Assembly: GCA_013399875.1 (NCBI GenBank)
Contig: VXAZ01002130.1
Location: 3,371 to 67,370 of the forward strand
Origin: Gymnorhina tibicen
Taxonomy: Eukaryota; Chordata; Aves; Passeriformes; Artamidae
Reading direction: 5' to 3'
DNA length: 64,000 nt
The notes below the pieces were generated by a model. It saw only the letters and a list, made by a program, of their open reading frames with translations, had not been told where the DNA came from and made no database searches. Shown piece by piece: positions 10,122 to 22,100 of this stretch. A program made the position numbers and the translations under genes. Every line of letters starts with the position of its first letter. Position 1 is the first letter of the stretch.

Positions 10122-11713
10122 TTGGCCTTATCCTGTAACCCCTTCGAGCTCTGCCTTCAGCAAACCGTGAGAGTACGAAATAGAGAACTTTAGCAGGACA
10201 GCAGCCTCCCCTGCTCTTTCACCCTCGGCTGAAAGGGAGGGTGTCCCATCAAAAGCTCACAGATGCAGAGATCCGAGGGGTTTCCTCTGATCCACTCCTT
10301 GCCAGGCAAGGGGCAGGTCTAGAGAATCTTAGAAGTTCTTGGACAGGTGTGGGGTGTGGAAAAACACCGAGGGAATACGTCATTCTAAACTGGTGGTTTC
10401 CTGCTTCTTGTGCCCAAATTGTGATGGTTTTCCAGAAAGAACACTTCCATACCGGATATATTCTTGGGAACCCCTTAGCTGTTGCTGGTCAGGAGATAAC
10501 TGAGTTTCTCAAACAAAATTTCTTACTCCAAAATATAATGGAATTGCCTTAGATCCTTGTGTAGGCGTAATTTTGACTTCTAAATGTCCGGAAACTCTTC
10601 TAGGATGTGGAGTGTGTCCATCTGACCAAGGCAGAGCTGGAAGCAAAGGTGGAAGCCCCACAGCAGGAGATGGAGTTCCTGAGAGGTGTTTCTGCTCAGG
10701 TGGGGATGCTCCTGTCCCAGCCATTCCTGAGGGCAGCCCCTCCTCCCCTCCACTCCTTGCCCGTACGGGTCTGGGCCGGGTTAACCAGCCACACTTCGGG
10801 AACCCCAGACCACCAAGATTTTGAGATCTGAAAAAAAATGAACCAAACCCAGTTTCAACTCCTGGGCTGTGGCTCAGGTCAGACTCTCCACGGTGGTGTT
10901 ACTTCCACTGGGATGCGAGATGAGAAATCCAGGGACAGGGATGTGTTGGTGACTTACGGCCGCTTACGACGGCTTCTAGGAAAAGATGGAGCTGGGGAGA
11001 AGTCCTGTGATGCTTCTATCATTGTCAAAATGGACAACACCCAAGCCCTGGACATGGGGGTATCCTCAGGGGCACGGAGCACTGGTGTGAGGATATAGCT
11101 TGGAAAAGCAAATCCCAGTTGGAAGCACTGTACAGAGCCAGGGTAAGTCTGGTGATGGCTTCCTGGGTCTCTCACTGTCAGAAATAACAGTGCAAAAGTG
11201 GTGGGGTTTGGTTCCTGTCTTTAATAAGTGATTTCTGGACGTAATTTTCCATTCTGATAAACTCTGTGCGTCTCAAAGCCAGGAGAACACCCCTGGAACA
11301 GAGGTGGTGGGATGTGCTGGGAATGGGGAGCTGTAGGTGAGCTGAGCAGTGGAAGGAAGTTCCATTTGCTGCTGGCAGTCTCAGGATCCACAAATCTTTT
11401 TTTCTAAACTGAGTTTAATTCACTCTGTAAAGGGACTCAAGACTCCTACGTAAACCACAAGTTGGTATCAACTCCCAGCTCCCTCCTTCCTTACTAAGAG
11501 TTCCAAGAGCTTGAGGAGGAAAAGTGGAGGCATTTCAAGAAGCTGAAGTCCCACCAGCGAGAGATGGAAGAGCTGAGTTTTGTGATCCAGAGGAGGAAAT
11601 GTGACCTGGAAAACGTGAAGGAAGAGGCGGGATGGATAGGATTTACTCCTTGGATCCTACGTGTCACATCCCAAGTTGTGTTTTCTACACCTTTGTGGCA
11701 TCTATAAAAAAAT

Positions 11714-12012
11714 GGGGACAAATTTTTTAGCAGGGCCTGTGGCAATAGGACAAGGGGTGAAAGTTTTAAACTGGAGGAGGGTGGATTTAGATTAGATTGG
11801 AGGAAGAAATTATTCCCTGTGAGGGTGATGAGGCCCTGGAATGGATTTCCCAGAGCAGCTGTGGCTGCCCCACCCCTGGAAGTGTCCAAGGCCAAATTGG
11901 ACAGGGCTTGGAGCAGCCTGGGAGAGTGGAAGGTGTCCCTGCCCGTGGCAGGGGTGGGACTGGATGAGTTTTACTGCCTCTTCCCACCCAAACCATTCCA
12001 TGATCCCACAGT
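11714..12012 (+). mobile_element. CR1 LINE 3' fragment in pseudogene intron 6
   Basis: Contains CAATAGGACAAGGGGTGAAA, GGAAGAAATTATTCCCTGTG, GGCCCTGGAATGGATTTCCC and the end CCAAACCATTCCATGATCCC in sense order. Confidence 0.92.
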
Positions 12013-14360
12013 TTCTTTCATCTTTATCAAAGAGGTTTGCCTCACGCTGGCTCCATCGGTCTAGGGAAGCTCTTCCCAGTGCTGAGCAGGGAAGAAGGAT
12101 TATCTCCCAGCCTATTTTCTGTTGGATCCTTTTGATTATTGCGAAGAACTAATTGCACCAAATTAGATCATGGGATTAGCTACAGCTCTCAGAAAATTGC
12201 TGGAATTGCTTCAGCAGGAATTCTGGCTTCTGACATGGGTTCAAAGCATCCAATGAACAGGTAGAATTATGACTCACCAGTAATTCAGCACCCATAGAAA
12301 CTGGTATAATTTCCAGACCATCTAATTCATTACATAGTTTATAACGGGAAGCAATGGGAAACCTTAATTATTAGTTCCAGCCAGGGCAGAGTACTGGTAT
12401 CCTCAACACAAAACTCAAACCCAGTCTGGCAGCGCAGGGACACGTTCAGACTTCCTGGAGTATTTTATAATTGATTATTGATTTTGGAAACGTTTGGCTT
12501 TCCTAAAAAAAGCCTCAATACCCCCCAGTTTAGGACTATCAAAATAGGCAGGAGTTTCTCTTTTAGAGATGGGAATGATGAGAAAGAAGACACGGAGAGG
12601 CAGGACGTCTCACGTCCCCCCTGCAGGTCTTGTCTCCGCATCATTTGGTGACACTGAGCAGCGCGGGGCATGTGCCCTCAGAGATGCCAGGGGAGGCACA
12701 GCGAGCTGCAACATGAGCTCCAGAAGGCCAAGGAAGAGCTGGCACGGATGCTGCAGGATTCCCAGGAGCTGTGGAATGGCAAGGTGGCCCTGGATATTGA
12801 GATTACAACCTACAAGGCTCTGCTGGGGGGTGAGGAGAGCAGGTGGGTTCCACCGTGTGTGGGCAGCGCTCGGTCCTTGGGGCTCCTCCACAGAGTCCAG
12901 GAGGGTGGAAAGTGCTAGAAATGCTCGTTCCATCACGGATAACCTTGTGACCTCCTTCTCCTCCAGGATGTGCCTCGGGAGCCCTGTGGGAGCACGTAAG
13001 AAAGATCAAGGTTTTCAGTTTTTGTTACAAAATTAAACTATCTCACTGTGGCTTGGAGGGGGAGACGAAGAAGGAAGAGAAGGAGAAGGGAGGCTGCGTG
13101 CTCCCCACGAGGGACTCCCATCATGTTTTCCCACAACAGTGATTCCCATCAGCTCTGGCACTGAGCGGGGATGTGGCTCTGGACAGCCCAGAAGATTCAA
13201 GTCCTCCTGCGGTGCTGCATCCCAACCCCACAACGTTTGTGCCTCTCACAGAGGATTCACCTCCAGAAGCGTGGCTGGCTCCGTAGTCAGGAAATTTATC
13301 CCTGGTGCTCCTGGCTGCAGCCCCAGGAGAGAGGAATTTAGGGCCAGAGCTGGGGGCTCAGCCTTTCCAGGCACTGGGGCACTTGGGAGGTGTGGGAAGG
13401 GCTGCAGGGCTGCCAAGAGCTTGGGAAGCTGCACTTGGCCATGAGGGATGTGTGGGCCAGGGCTGAGGATTTCAACTGGACCTCCTTGTCCCAGGAACAG
13501 CCAGATCTGAACTTCAGCTGTGAGGGCTGGGACGAGCACGGTTTAAGGGCTGAAGTGGTGAAAGTAGGAAGTAGGAAAGTCCTGCTCCACTTTTAGTGCT
13601 AAAAATAACCTCAACTCCACCTCAACAAGAGGCAGAGGCGGATTGGGTGCATCAGGAAACCACATCAGAGACGCTCCACCACCAGGATCACATCAAAAAG
13701 GGACACTTGGAACATTAAAAACCCCCAAATCCTTTTGATTTCCGCTCTTTCTTTAAACGGTTGTTGGTCGTGTTGGGGCACTTATCCTCTTATCCCTCAA
13801 CTCCTGTTTCCCATCAGGCTCTTCGACTTTTCCTGATCAAACCTTTGCTATCTCTGTGCCAAGCTGTGAGATTTAATCCAGAACCTTTTCCCTAAAGTGT
13901 TCTGGGAAGTGTTTCTGGAAAAGAGCTCATCAAAGTCTCTCTGATGTAGCTTTAGGAGACTGACTGGAGTTTTGTGGTGGGACACACGGGGTCAGGGAGA
14001 GGAAGGAAGGACTTTGGTGACGTCCTGGGAATGGTTGGTCATCCGTGTGCAGGCAGGGAAGCCAGAAAGGAAATCTTAATTCAGAATTCCACCTGCTGGA
14101 GTCAGCAAAGATTAATTACGCCACTTGTGCTCCTCGGACACCCATAAATTGCACCACCCTCACTTCTCCTGGGATGACTCAATGGCTTTAAACCTTCTGC
14201 TCCTTTCCCAGTAAAATTAATGGAGAACCAATATATTGCCATTTGGTTTTAGGTGTCTACCAAAAGTACAGAAATGCCCATTCCTGAATTGCACAAGACA
14301 TATCTAATGATTAGAAGTCTTAACTAAACAGAGGAGGCAGAGCTGTCTGGAGAGAGTCAA

Positions 14361-14505
14361 GGAATCATGGAATGGTTTGGGATGGGAGGAATCTGGAAGC
14401 CCATCCAGCTCCACACCCTGCCATGGGGAGGGAAAACTTCCACCAGACCAGGTGGCTCCAAGCCCCTTCCAGCCTGGCCTTGGAGACTTCCAGGGGTGGG
14501 GCACT
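14361..14505 (-). mobile_element. CR1 LINE 3'-end fragment, antisense
   Basis: GGAATCATGGAATGGTTTGG, CCATCCAGCTCCACACCCTG and CAGCCTGGCCTTGGAGACTT follow CR1 antisense order, stopping after CAGGGGTGGGGCA. Confidence 0.85.
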
Positions 14506-15444
14506 GTGGAGCCAATGATGTAGATCCAGTCTTTGGTTGCTGTAAATTTAAGCTCTTTCAAGATGATTTGCACCAAATTTGGCTCCCACCTGAATTCAAC
14601 GGGTGTTTAAAAACTCAGAACAAAATCATCTCAGTCTTTGTATTTTTATGTCGTGTCTGCCACGGACGTGTGACGACAAAACACCTTTTTCCCATATCTC
14701 TTCAAAATCTGCCGGAAGAGGGTATTTATGGGGGAAAAAACCCCGTAATGTGCTCGGTTGGTTTTTCAACATCGTTTTCCAGGTCCTATGAGCATGATTC
14801 AGGCTTTCAAAAGATCAAAGGGAGATCTTTCTGTTTCATTGTACATTTGGACAGATTAAAAAAGAAACCCGAAATGAGTAACGTAAATCAGCATAAAATC
14901 AATAACAACAACAAAAAAAAGGACTAAAATGTTTTGTGATTAAACTGATGAAAGAGCACAACAAAGAAATGAACCTCAGGCTGGGCAGGTACATTTTACC
15001 AAAGGCGAAATCCAGAGGGAAGGTCTTTCCTTGCCAAAGTTATCGGGATTCAGAACTGGAAGAGCCTCCTCTCCCCCCACACTCTCATGTGATAAGAAGT
15101 TATTTCCCAATCAAATATGAGAAGCACAAAATAAATCAGGCTCCTCAATCTTTAATGAAGGAAACCGCAAGAAATATTTGACAAGAAAAGAGCAATCAAA
15201 CAGGTATAAATATTCATTAGGAGGGTTTTGATCTCCAAAGGTTTCCCATTGCAAACAGACCATCCTCTCGCTTTTTATGCAAGAGGAGAATAAAACAGGG
15301 CAATGACACGGAATTAGGGTTGTTTCCTTGCCTCCAAACTCTCCTATCACCCTTTCAAGATGTGATAAGTTAATTTGGCAAGTGCTGAACTTCAGCCTGG
15401 CCTCTCTGAACATCAGACATTCTGCAGCACCTCCCAAAGCTGCA

Positions 15445-15493
15445 CCAATCCAATCCAATCCAATCCAATCCAATCCAATCCAATCCAATCCAA
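15445..15493. repeat. (CCAAT)n pentanucleotide microsatellite
   Basis: Nearly ten perfect head-to-tail copies of CCAAT. Each copy is also a core CCAAT box on the + strand. Confidence 0.95.
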
Positions 15494-18400
15494 CACTTTA
15501 TTTGGGCACTGGACTTTCGGAGTAACAAAAGGAAGAGCTTTTCTCTTCCTGGCTGAATACGCTTCCCACCTTCCAATTCCCGCCTTGGGATGGCCCAGGG
15601 AATCTCTTCAACTGGAAAACAGCTTCAGCTGGAAGGGATCAGCGATCCTGTGGATTTACAGGGACATTTCTGTGACCTTTTAACAACTGAGGTACTTTTT
15701 CCACCTTTTCTAACACCTTTGCTGCTCCAGGCAGTGGGATGCCATCCCGATCCAGGATTCCCATGCGCCCCGCATTCACTTCCACTGCGGGAGGAAGAAA
15801 ACAACAGGAGGAAGATCAAACCAAGCCTTCGCTTTGTTGGGAGCCCCAGCTCCGATGCCTCCATCGCAGGATCGGGCGATGCGGCACCGGGAGCCGAGCG
15901 GATCCGGGAGCGTGGGATGCTGGGGCTCTCATTAGGACTTCAAAGGTGCCGAAGAAATTCAGTGCCCAAAGGGTGGGACTCGCTTCACCTCCCTTGACCT
16001 CCCCGAGCGGGCGCCGGGGCCGGTGTCTGGCTGTCTAGACGGCCTCTGGTCTCCAGGAAGAACAGAGGGAAGGAGCTGCAGAGGTGGATTCCTCCCACCT
16101 GCCTCCACTGCCTATTTCGGGAGGTGATGAATCACTGTCTGGAGATGTCAGATCTCTTTCCATCAGCCAGAGAGGGAGCCTCAAAGAGGAAATTAGAATC
16201 CGTGGCCCGTTTGATGGCTGAAGGAGGGAGGAAAGTGCACCCAGGCCCAGTGTTTGATGAATTTTATGAGGAACATCCCTTGAAAATCCCAGCTTCCCAC
16301 ATGGAGTAGGGGGAGGTTAATGAGAGGCAAAAGCACGTGACCAGACTGAATTACCTTGGATAACTTTGGCTTTAGGATACATGAGACTGCATTAATCAAA
16401 TCAATCCTCCGACATGTTATGAACGACTCAGACAAGAGTGCACAGTCCAAAAAACTGTAAAAATCCGATCTAATCTTACATGGATCAAGTGATGTTGGCA
16501 CAGGCGGGTTCCTGCCATTGTCCAGCCTGACTGTGAGGAGCTCTCGGTGGCTGAGGATAATTATAGAGCCCTTTGAGACTATCGCATGAAACACCTTCTG
16601 AGAGCTCGTCTGGAATCATCTCCAGAGGCAACAAACAAATTAGTGAACTCCAGTGTTCCTCTGATGAATTCCCCTTTTCGGCAGCGCATTCAGGGAGTGA
16701 AATGCTGACAAAAGCGGTGATTGCAAGTTGTCAAAATGACTCATCCAACCCCTCATCAAAATATTTTCCTTTTTGGTTTCCTTGCTCCTTCCCCTTTGTG
16801 TTTTTTTTTTTTTTTGAGTCACAAAGCTGCAGGTTTTCCTTCAGAGTGCTCTCCCCTTTCCCACGTCCATATTCACAAAAAACAAGTTGGTGATTCTTGA
16901 GGTCTTACACACCACTTACTATTCCTTGGAAAGACATTGGATGAAGCTGCCTTCCCACTGGGATCCAGAAGAAGCGACAGGAATTCGGCCAACACACAAA
17001 TTTCAGCCAATGTTGAGCAGCTTTACCCAAAATCTCTTCCCTCTCAGGAACCCAGTGGCTCTGGCAAGTTTGGGAACTGGGGCTGCTGCAGCACAGCTGT
17101 TTCACAGATGTTTAATTGCAGCCTATGCTGCATTCCAGGTGTCTCCCACACATCCGACTGGGATAATGGGGTGCAGAGAGGGACACGTCTTCAGCCCGGC
17201 TGATGAGCCTGGTTTGCTCCACAGGGTTCCGAACAAGGGCTCTTCTTTGGAGCCAAATCTGCATTTCGCTTCTGATAAATCTGTTTAGAACTTCAAGGAC
17301 TGGAGAAGTTCCAAACTGCATCTTGAAGCCTCTCATGTTTGTTTAATCTGATATTTCCAATTGTGCTGGCAGCCCAGTTTGCACCGCAAGCCTGAACTAC
17401 TACAAACAAACGTGTAATCTGAACATTGTAAATATCTGGAATTATCCCTTTGGGATACAGCAAAAGTAGCAGTTTGCACAACTAATTTATACCACCGGCC
17501 CCTCAAAATCACAGAAGTTGCAATTAGAGGTTCAATTAATGGCTTTGGGGATCCTGGGGCTGCAGTCACGTCCCGTGGACTCCATGTGCACCTTCTTTTC
17601 AACCACATGATATTAGAAAGTTGCTTGCTTGGAGGAGGTTTGGCATAATTTTTATGATCCTGGCTCTTGGAAAATGTTTTTGGAGGGGGTTAATGAGGAT
17701 GAGGGAACACAGAACCTGGGTATCTCCAGCTGCCACCCCATTGTATAACACGGAGATTCCCCCAAGCGCTGCTCCCTTCAGAAGGCAGGACCGAGGGAGT
17801 TCAGTTGTTTGCACTACAATGTCCTTTTTTCTCCCAAACACTTCATCCACAAAGAGCTGAAAGAGCCCTTTTGTTTCGGCTTTCCAACAGCCAGTTTGGA
17901 GAAGGTCTGGAGAGGTTTCCTGCCTCACCTCCTTGGGCTGGTGATTAGGGGAGAGAGGGATTCATCTCCCCTGCGTGAGTCAGAGCCTTCCCTGGTGTCC
18001 AGCCTAATCCACTCATTAAGACTTCCTCTGCTGGTGCAGAAAGCCCAGCCCCTTCGGAGAGCAAATTACCCCCGTTCCCCCGAGCACAGCCCCAGGGACT
18101 CCTGCCCTTGGAGCTGCCTCCCCGGGGAGTGTCAAGGACACGTCTGGCAAAGTCACCCAAACTCAGCCGTCGCTTGGTGAGTGGGGTGGATCTCACCAAG
18201 CTGGAACAGACTATTGTTCTTTTTTTGTTCTCTGTAGAGACTTCCAGGAGATGAATCTGAAAGGGCTTTGACACCCAGCCTCGGGAGAAGCTCCAGAGTA
18301 GTGAAAGCCAAAGAATTAACTGTCACGAACAAGAACTTGCAGCATAATTCTGGAAATAACTGATGGCACAGAACACAAATCTGTGAGCAAACAGGAATAT

Positions 18401-18827
18401 GTCATGGGTCCTGGATGAAACCCGGTCTGCTTCACTGGTGTTTCAGGGAAGGACATCTTGAAACGCTGGACATCCCCAGGATTCTACACATTCCCAGAAT
18501 TCCCAGAATTCTGTGATTCTGAGCATGTGTCTGGGGGACATTTTGAGTCTTTGCATACAAATCCAGACCTTAAACTCAGTGAATTTACTGGTGTTTCAGA
18601 TACAGAAATGATCCATCACGACACAACTTCCACAGTGTTTGTTGTTCTACGGTTGACTTTCTTATTTTATTTTTCCTTTGAGTAACTTTTCCGCACCCAA
18701 AATTGTGAAATTACCCCCACAAAGTGCAAGTCTGCAAAACATCCCATCACACACACAGCCTTATGAGACACAAAACCCCAAACGACACACTGCAAACAAA
18801 TCACAAAGAGTTCCTTCAAAAATGTTT

Positions 18828-19059
18828 CTAAACTATAATTAGCACTAAGTTAGGGGAGCACTTCAAACCGTAATGTATTCGAAGGCAACTTGCAAACAGA
18901 GCACTTTTAGATTCCTTTTTATTTCCTCAGTAGTTACTATTTGCCGGGCTGGTTTGCATTTTGAGGAGCATTTATTGCTGCCAGGCAAACCAAACCCTTA
19001 AGTGCTTAAATTAACGTCCTGATCCTATCAAGGCCAGCTTCCCAAAATATATATAAAGG
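18828..19059 (+). promoter_or_regulatory. Proximal promoter of cysteine-rich keratin 1, with TATA box
   Basis: The TATA box TATATATAAAGG is at 19048-19059, about 107 bp before the ATG. Upstream blocks also found before the second cysteine-rich gene are CTAAACTATAATTA at 18828, CTTGCAAACAGAGCA from 18889 and GCTGCCAGGCAAACCAAACC from 18977. Their distances to TATA are 220, 159 and 71 bp, against 223, 158 and 65 bp in the other gene. The last block includes AAACCAAA, which fits the AANCCAAA keratin promoter octamer described in the literature as the CK motif. Conservation of order and spacing argues for function. Confidence 0.8.
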
Positions 19060-19154
19060 GGCAGCATCCTCGCGTCGCTCCAGCGGGATCCCTGCTCCTC
19101 TCCTGCGCCAGAGCAGCCCCATAACTTTGCTATTCCACCTTCAAACAAGCCACC

Positions 19155-22100
19155 ATGAGCAGGCAGGCACCGACGGTGAGATCCGTCCTGGGACGAAGAG
19201 GCTTCAGCTCGGCCTCGGAGATTTGTGGCCGCAGCTACGCCGCGTCCGCCAGCCAGCCCGTGCGGTGCGGGGCGGGCGCCTACAGCAGCAGGAGCGTCTG
19301 CAACCTGGGCGGCAGCAGGAGAATCTCCTACGTCAACGGGGGCTGCGGCGCCGGCTGCTTCGGGGAGATGGGGTTCGGGGGCGCGGGCTACGGGAACGCC
19401 GGAGGAGGAAGGGTGGGCCTGTGCGGTCCCCGGGGATACAGCATCGTGCGGGGGTACCCCGAGCGCAAGGCCGACGGCATCCAGGGCATCTGCATCGACG
19501 AGCGGCTGCTGAAGCCCCTCTGCGTCGGCGTGGACCCGCTGGAGCACGAGATACGCTGCCAGGAGAAGGAGCAGATCAAGACCCTCAACACGCAGTTCGC
19601 CTGTTTCATCGACAAGGTGAGTCCAGACCTGCTCCAGAACTGCTCTTCCCTGAGGAAAACAAAACCTGGCCAACCCCCTCCCAAACCCATCTCGTGCCAC
19701 AAGCCTACCGACCTTCTCCAAAGCTCCAGTCCAGCTCTGCCATCAGTCTCTGAGCTGGGTCCATGCAGGGGTTCAGCCTCCAATAGAGAATTTTAAGGTA
19801 CTTCTAATAATTTCTAATAAATAATAATAATAATTTTAAGAGCATGTTGGTCCAGACTGAGATCTTTTTAATGGGGCTTATTTCAGCCATGTCCCTGTCC
19901 TGGCATTCCACAGCCTTTGCATCATGGCCGTGGTTGCACTGGGCTTTCTCGCAGGTGTCTCCTCTTGGACAGTCTCAGTTCAAATTGCATTTCTCACTGC
20001 AGCTCAGGTGGAAGTTACAGCCCTGACAGGTTCATCTTTCTGTCCCGTGTTAAATAATTCCAATAATTTCCTCCTCTCTTTGACTTTAAATATAGCAACA
20101 GTTCCAAAAACATTCCTGAAGGCAGAGGAGATTAATCTTGATCCAGACATGTAAAGGTTAGAGCTCAAATCTGATCTGTGACCCATGGATCTCTTTGTAG
20201 AAAAAAGAGAGACGAAGCAGTTTCACTATCTGGGGACTCAATTTTATCCTAAAATACATCAGAGGCACCATCTGGAGGAGTTTTGTTCCTAATAATTGTT
20301 AAGAAAGGCAGATTTAGACACTGGGCTCCTGGATTTCTAAATAACGTAGACATCACATTTAGTTTTCTAAGTAATTTGGATGCGTGAATGCTAGATTCTG
20401 AATTAATTCAGACATGTGACATAAAGATTTCTAAACAAGGGCAGACAACTTTCAGATCATGGTGCTGTATCATCTCTCACTTCCTGAAAATCCCATTCCT
20501 GCACCTCTGGCTAAGAGCAGAGAGTTAAACAGGTGTTGAGTCTCTGCCTTCACCTCTTTACTTGAGGAATTGGGTTTTTTTGCCTTCAGGTCCGATTCCT
20601 GGAACAGCAGAACAAAGTGCTGGAGACCAAGTGGGGCCTCCTGCAGCAATACGTGCTGCCAAAGAAAGGGAAAAACCTGGAACTGTACTTTGAGAATTAC
20701 ATCTGTGACCTGCGGAAGCGCCTGGACTGTTTGCTGTGTGAAAAGCAGAAACTGGGCAGCGAAGAATGCGCCACGAGCCAGCTGGTGGAGGAGTTCAAGT
20801 GCAAGTAAGGACCTCCTGGGCTCCTCTAGCTGACGGCATTTTGCTTTTCTGGTTCATCTTGGGTAACTTCTCCCAGACTTGTGTCATGTCCCCTCTGGGA
20901 GCGCCACATTCTTCTGTCTCCCTGGCGAGCACTTTGCATTGGTAATGTTGTTGTTGCTCACGAAGAAGCTTCTGATCTCGGGATGGTTTAATGTCGGTCT
21001 CCAGACACTGATCTGGCAGTGCCTGGTGGCAGTCCCTGTGCAAGAGAGAGTTGTCATTTATAGCTGGTGGTTGCTGTCGTTGGCACCTGGGGTTATTGTC
21101 ATTCATACCTGATGGGTGGTGTCCGAGCGTCCGAGCATTTTTCTTCCCTCAGCCCTTTTCTCCTCCTTTCCCAACAGGTACGAAGAGGAAATCAACAGGC
21201 GCACAACCGTGGAGAATGAGTTTGTGGCACTCAAAAAGGTTTGAGAAGCTCAAACTACGTGAATTGTTATACCCGTAGTAGATTTATTTGGGGGCAAAAC
21301 TTGGCTGAAATAGTGAATTATTAACAAAACCCCACAAAAGTGTTATGATGGGCTGGAGGAAGACTTAGAAAGAGGCACAGGGTTGGGAAAAGAGGCAAGT
21401 AGAAAGTAAAAATAATATGTCTCCTCAAAATTTACATCATCAGCACTACAGCACCAGTTTTGTTGCCTCAAAAACATTCCTGAAGTGTGGGAGGGGGACA
21501 GAGCAGGACAAGTCACACCGGAACACCAGGTTATTTCTGGCTGTCTCTCCACATCCTTTATTCTTGGACATCAGAAAAGCAGGAATCATTTGAAGAATAT
21601 TAAAAAACTGTGTTTAAATACTCATTAGTCGATTGTGGGTTTGTAGCTGCGTCCTAAGTGATAAATCAACTAATTCCTGTAAGTCGTGTTGGAATGGTTT
21701 CATTTTCCTTCAGCAGGCACTGAGTATCCTGACTCACCTTCTCACACCTTTCTGCTCGTCAAATCTTGTTGAGACACATTTTTGTCTTGTTGGTGTTGCC
21801 TCTGCGTATTTCTCCAACATTTCCAGTCAGGTTTGGGCTGGAATGTGTGTGTCTCCCCTCCTGCAGGACGCAGACTGCATCTTCTTGAACAAGGAAGAGC
21901 TGGAGGTGAAGGTGGATCTGTTACGGAGGCAGCTGGAGCTGCTGAAATGTGTGTTTGAGGAGGTGAGTTCCTCTGGTCCATCCCGGGACTTTGGTGGTCC
22001 TGCCTCATCCTTCAGGTGCTCCAAACTTCTCCTGCTTGAAACCCCGCTGGGCTGTGCCTCGTGCCAAGCCCTGAATAATTAAAAGCGTGGAAGTACGGGG

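Larger units (their letters stand above)
7738..13444 (+). pseudogene. Type II keratin pseudogene, cysteine-rich (cochleal-like) class
   Basis: All nine exons can be placed: 7738-8126, 8907-9117, 9471-9531, 10604-10699, 10980-11142, 11501-11626, 12627-12842, 12967-12995 and 13140-13444. Exon 1 starts MSQYLSAG and hits a TAA at 7762. Its end encodes a recognisable helix start, but the donor is AT instead of GT (8127-8128). Exon 2 is 211 nt instead of 215, with a deletion just after VHLLE. Exon 5 is 2 nt short and exon 7 is 5 nt short, with two frameshifts. Exons 3 (61 nt), 4 (96 nt), 6 (126 nt) and 8 (29 nt) are open and full length. Exon 6 ends in a GC donor. The LPAPRDN and LVQEFRC stretches and the 29-nt exon 8 tie it to the two intact genes downstream. 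The tail exon is still open for about 100 residues and contains Cys and a GFTSRS motif. Non-functional as a keratin, on the combined damage. Confidence 0.9.
13445..18827. other. Intergenic region between keratin pseudogene and first intact keratin
   Basis: No gene was recognised. It holds one antisense CR1 fragment (14361-14505), a CCAAT-type pentamer array (15445-15493) and a T-run at 16801-16815. The remaining sequence is unique-looking, moderately AT-rich DNA in which I see no exon or named element. Confidence 0.7.
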
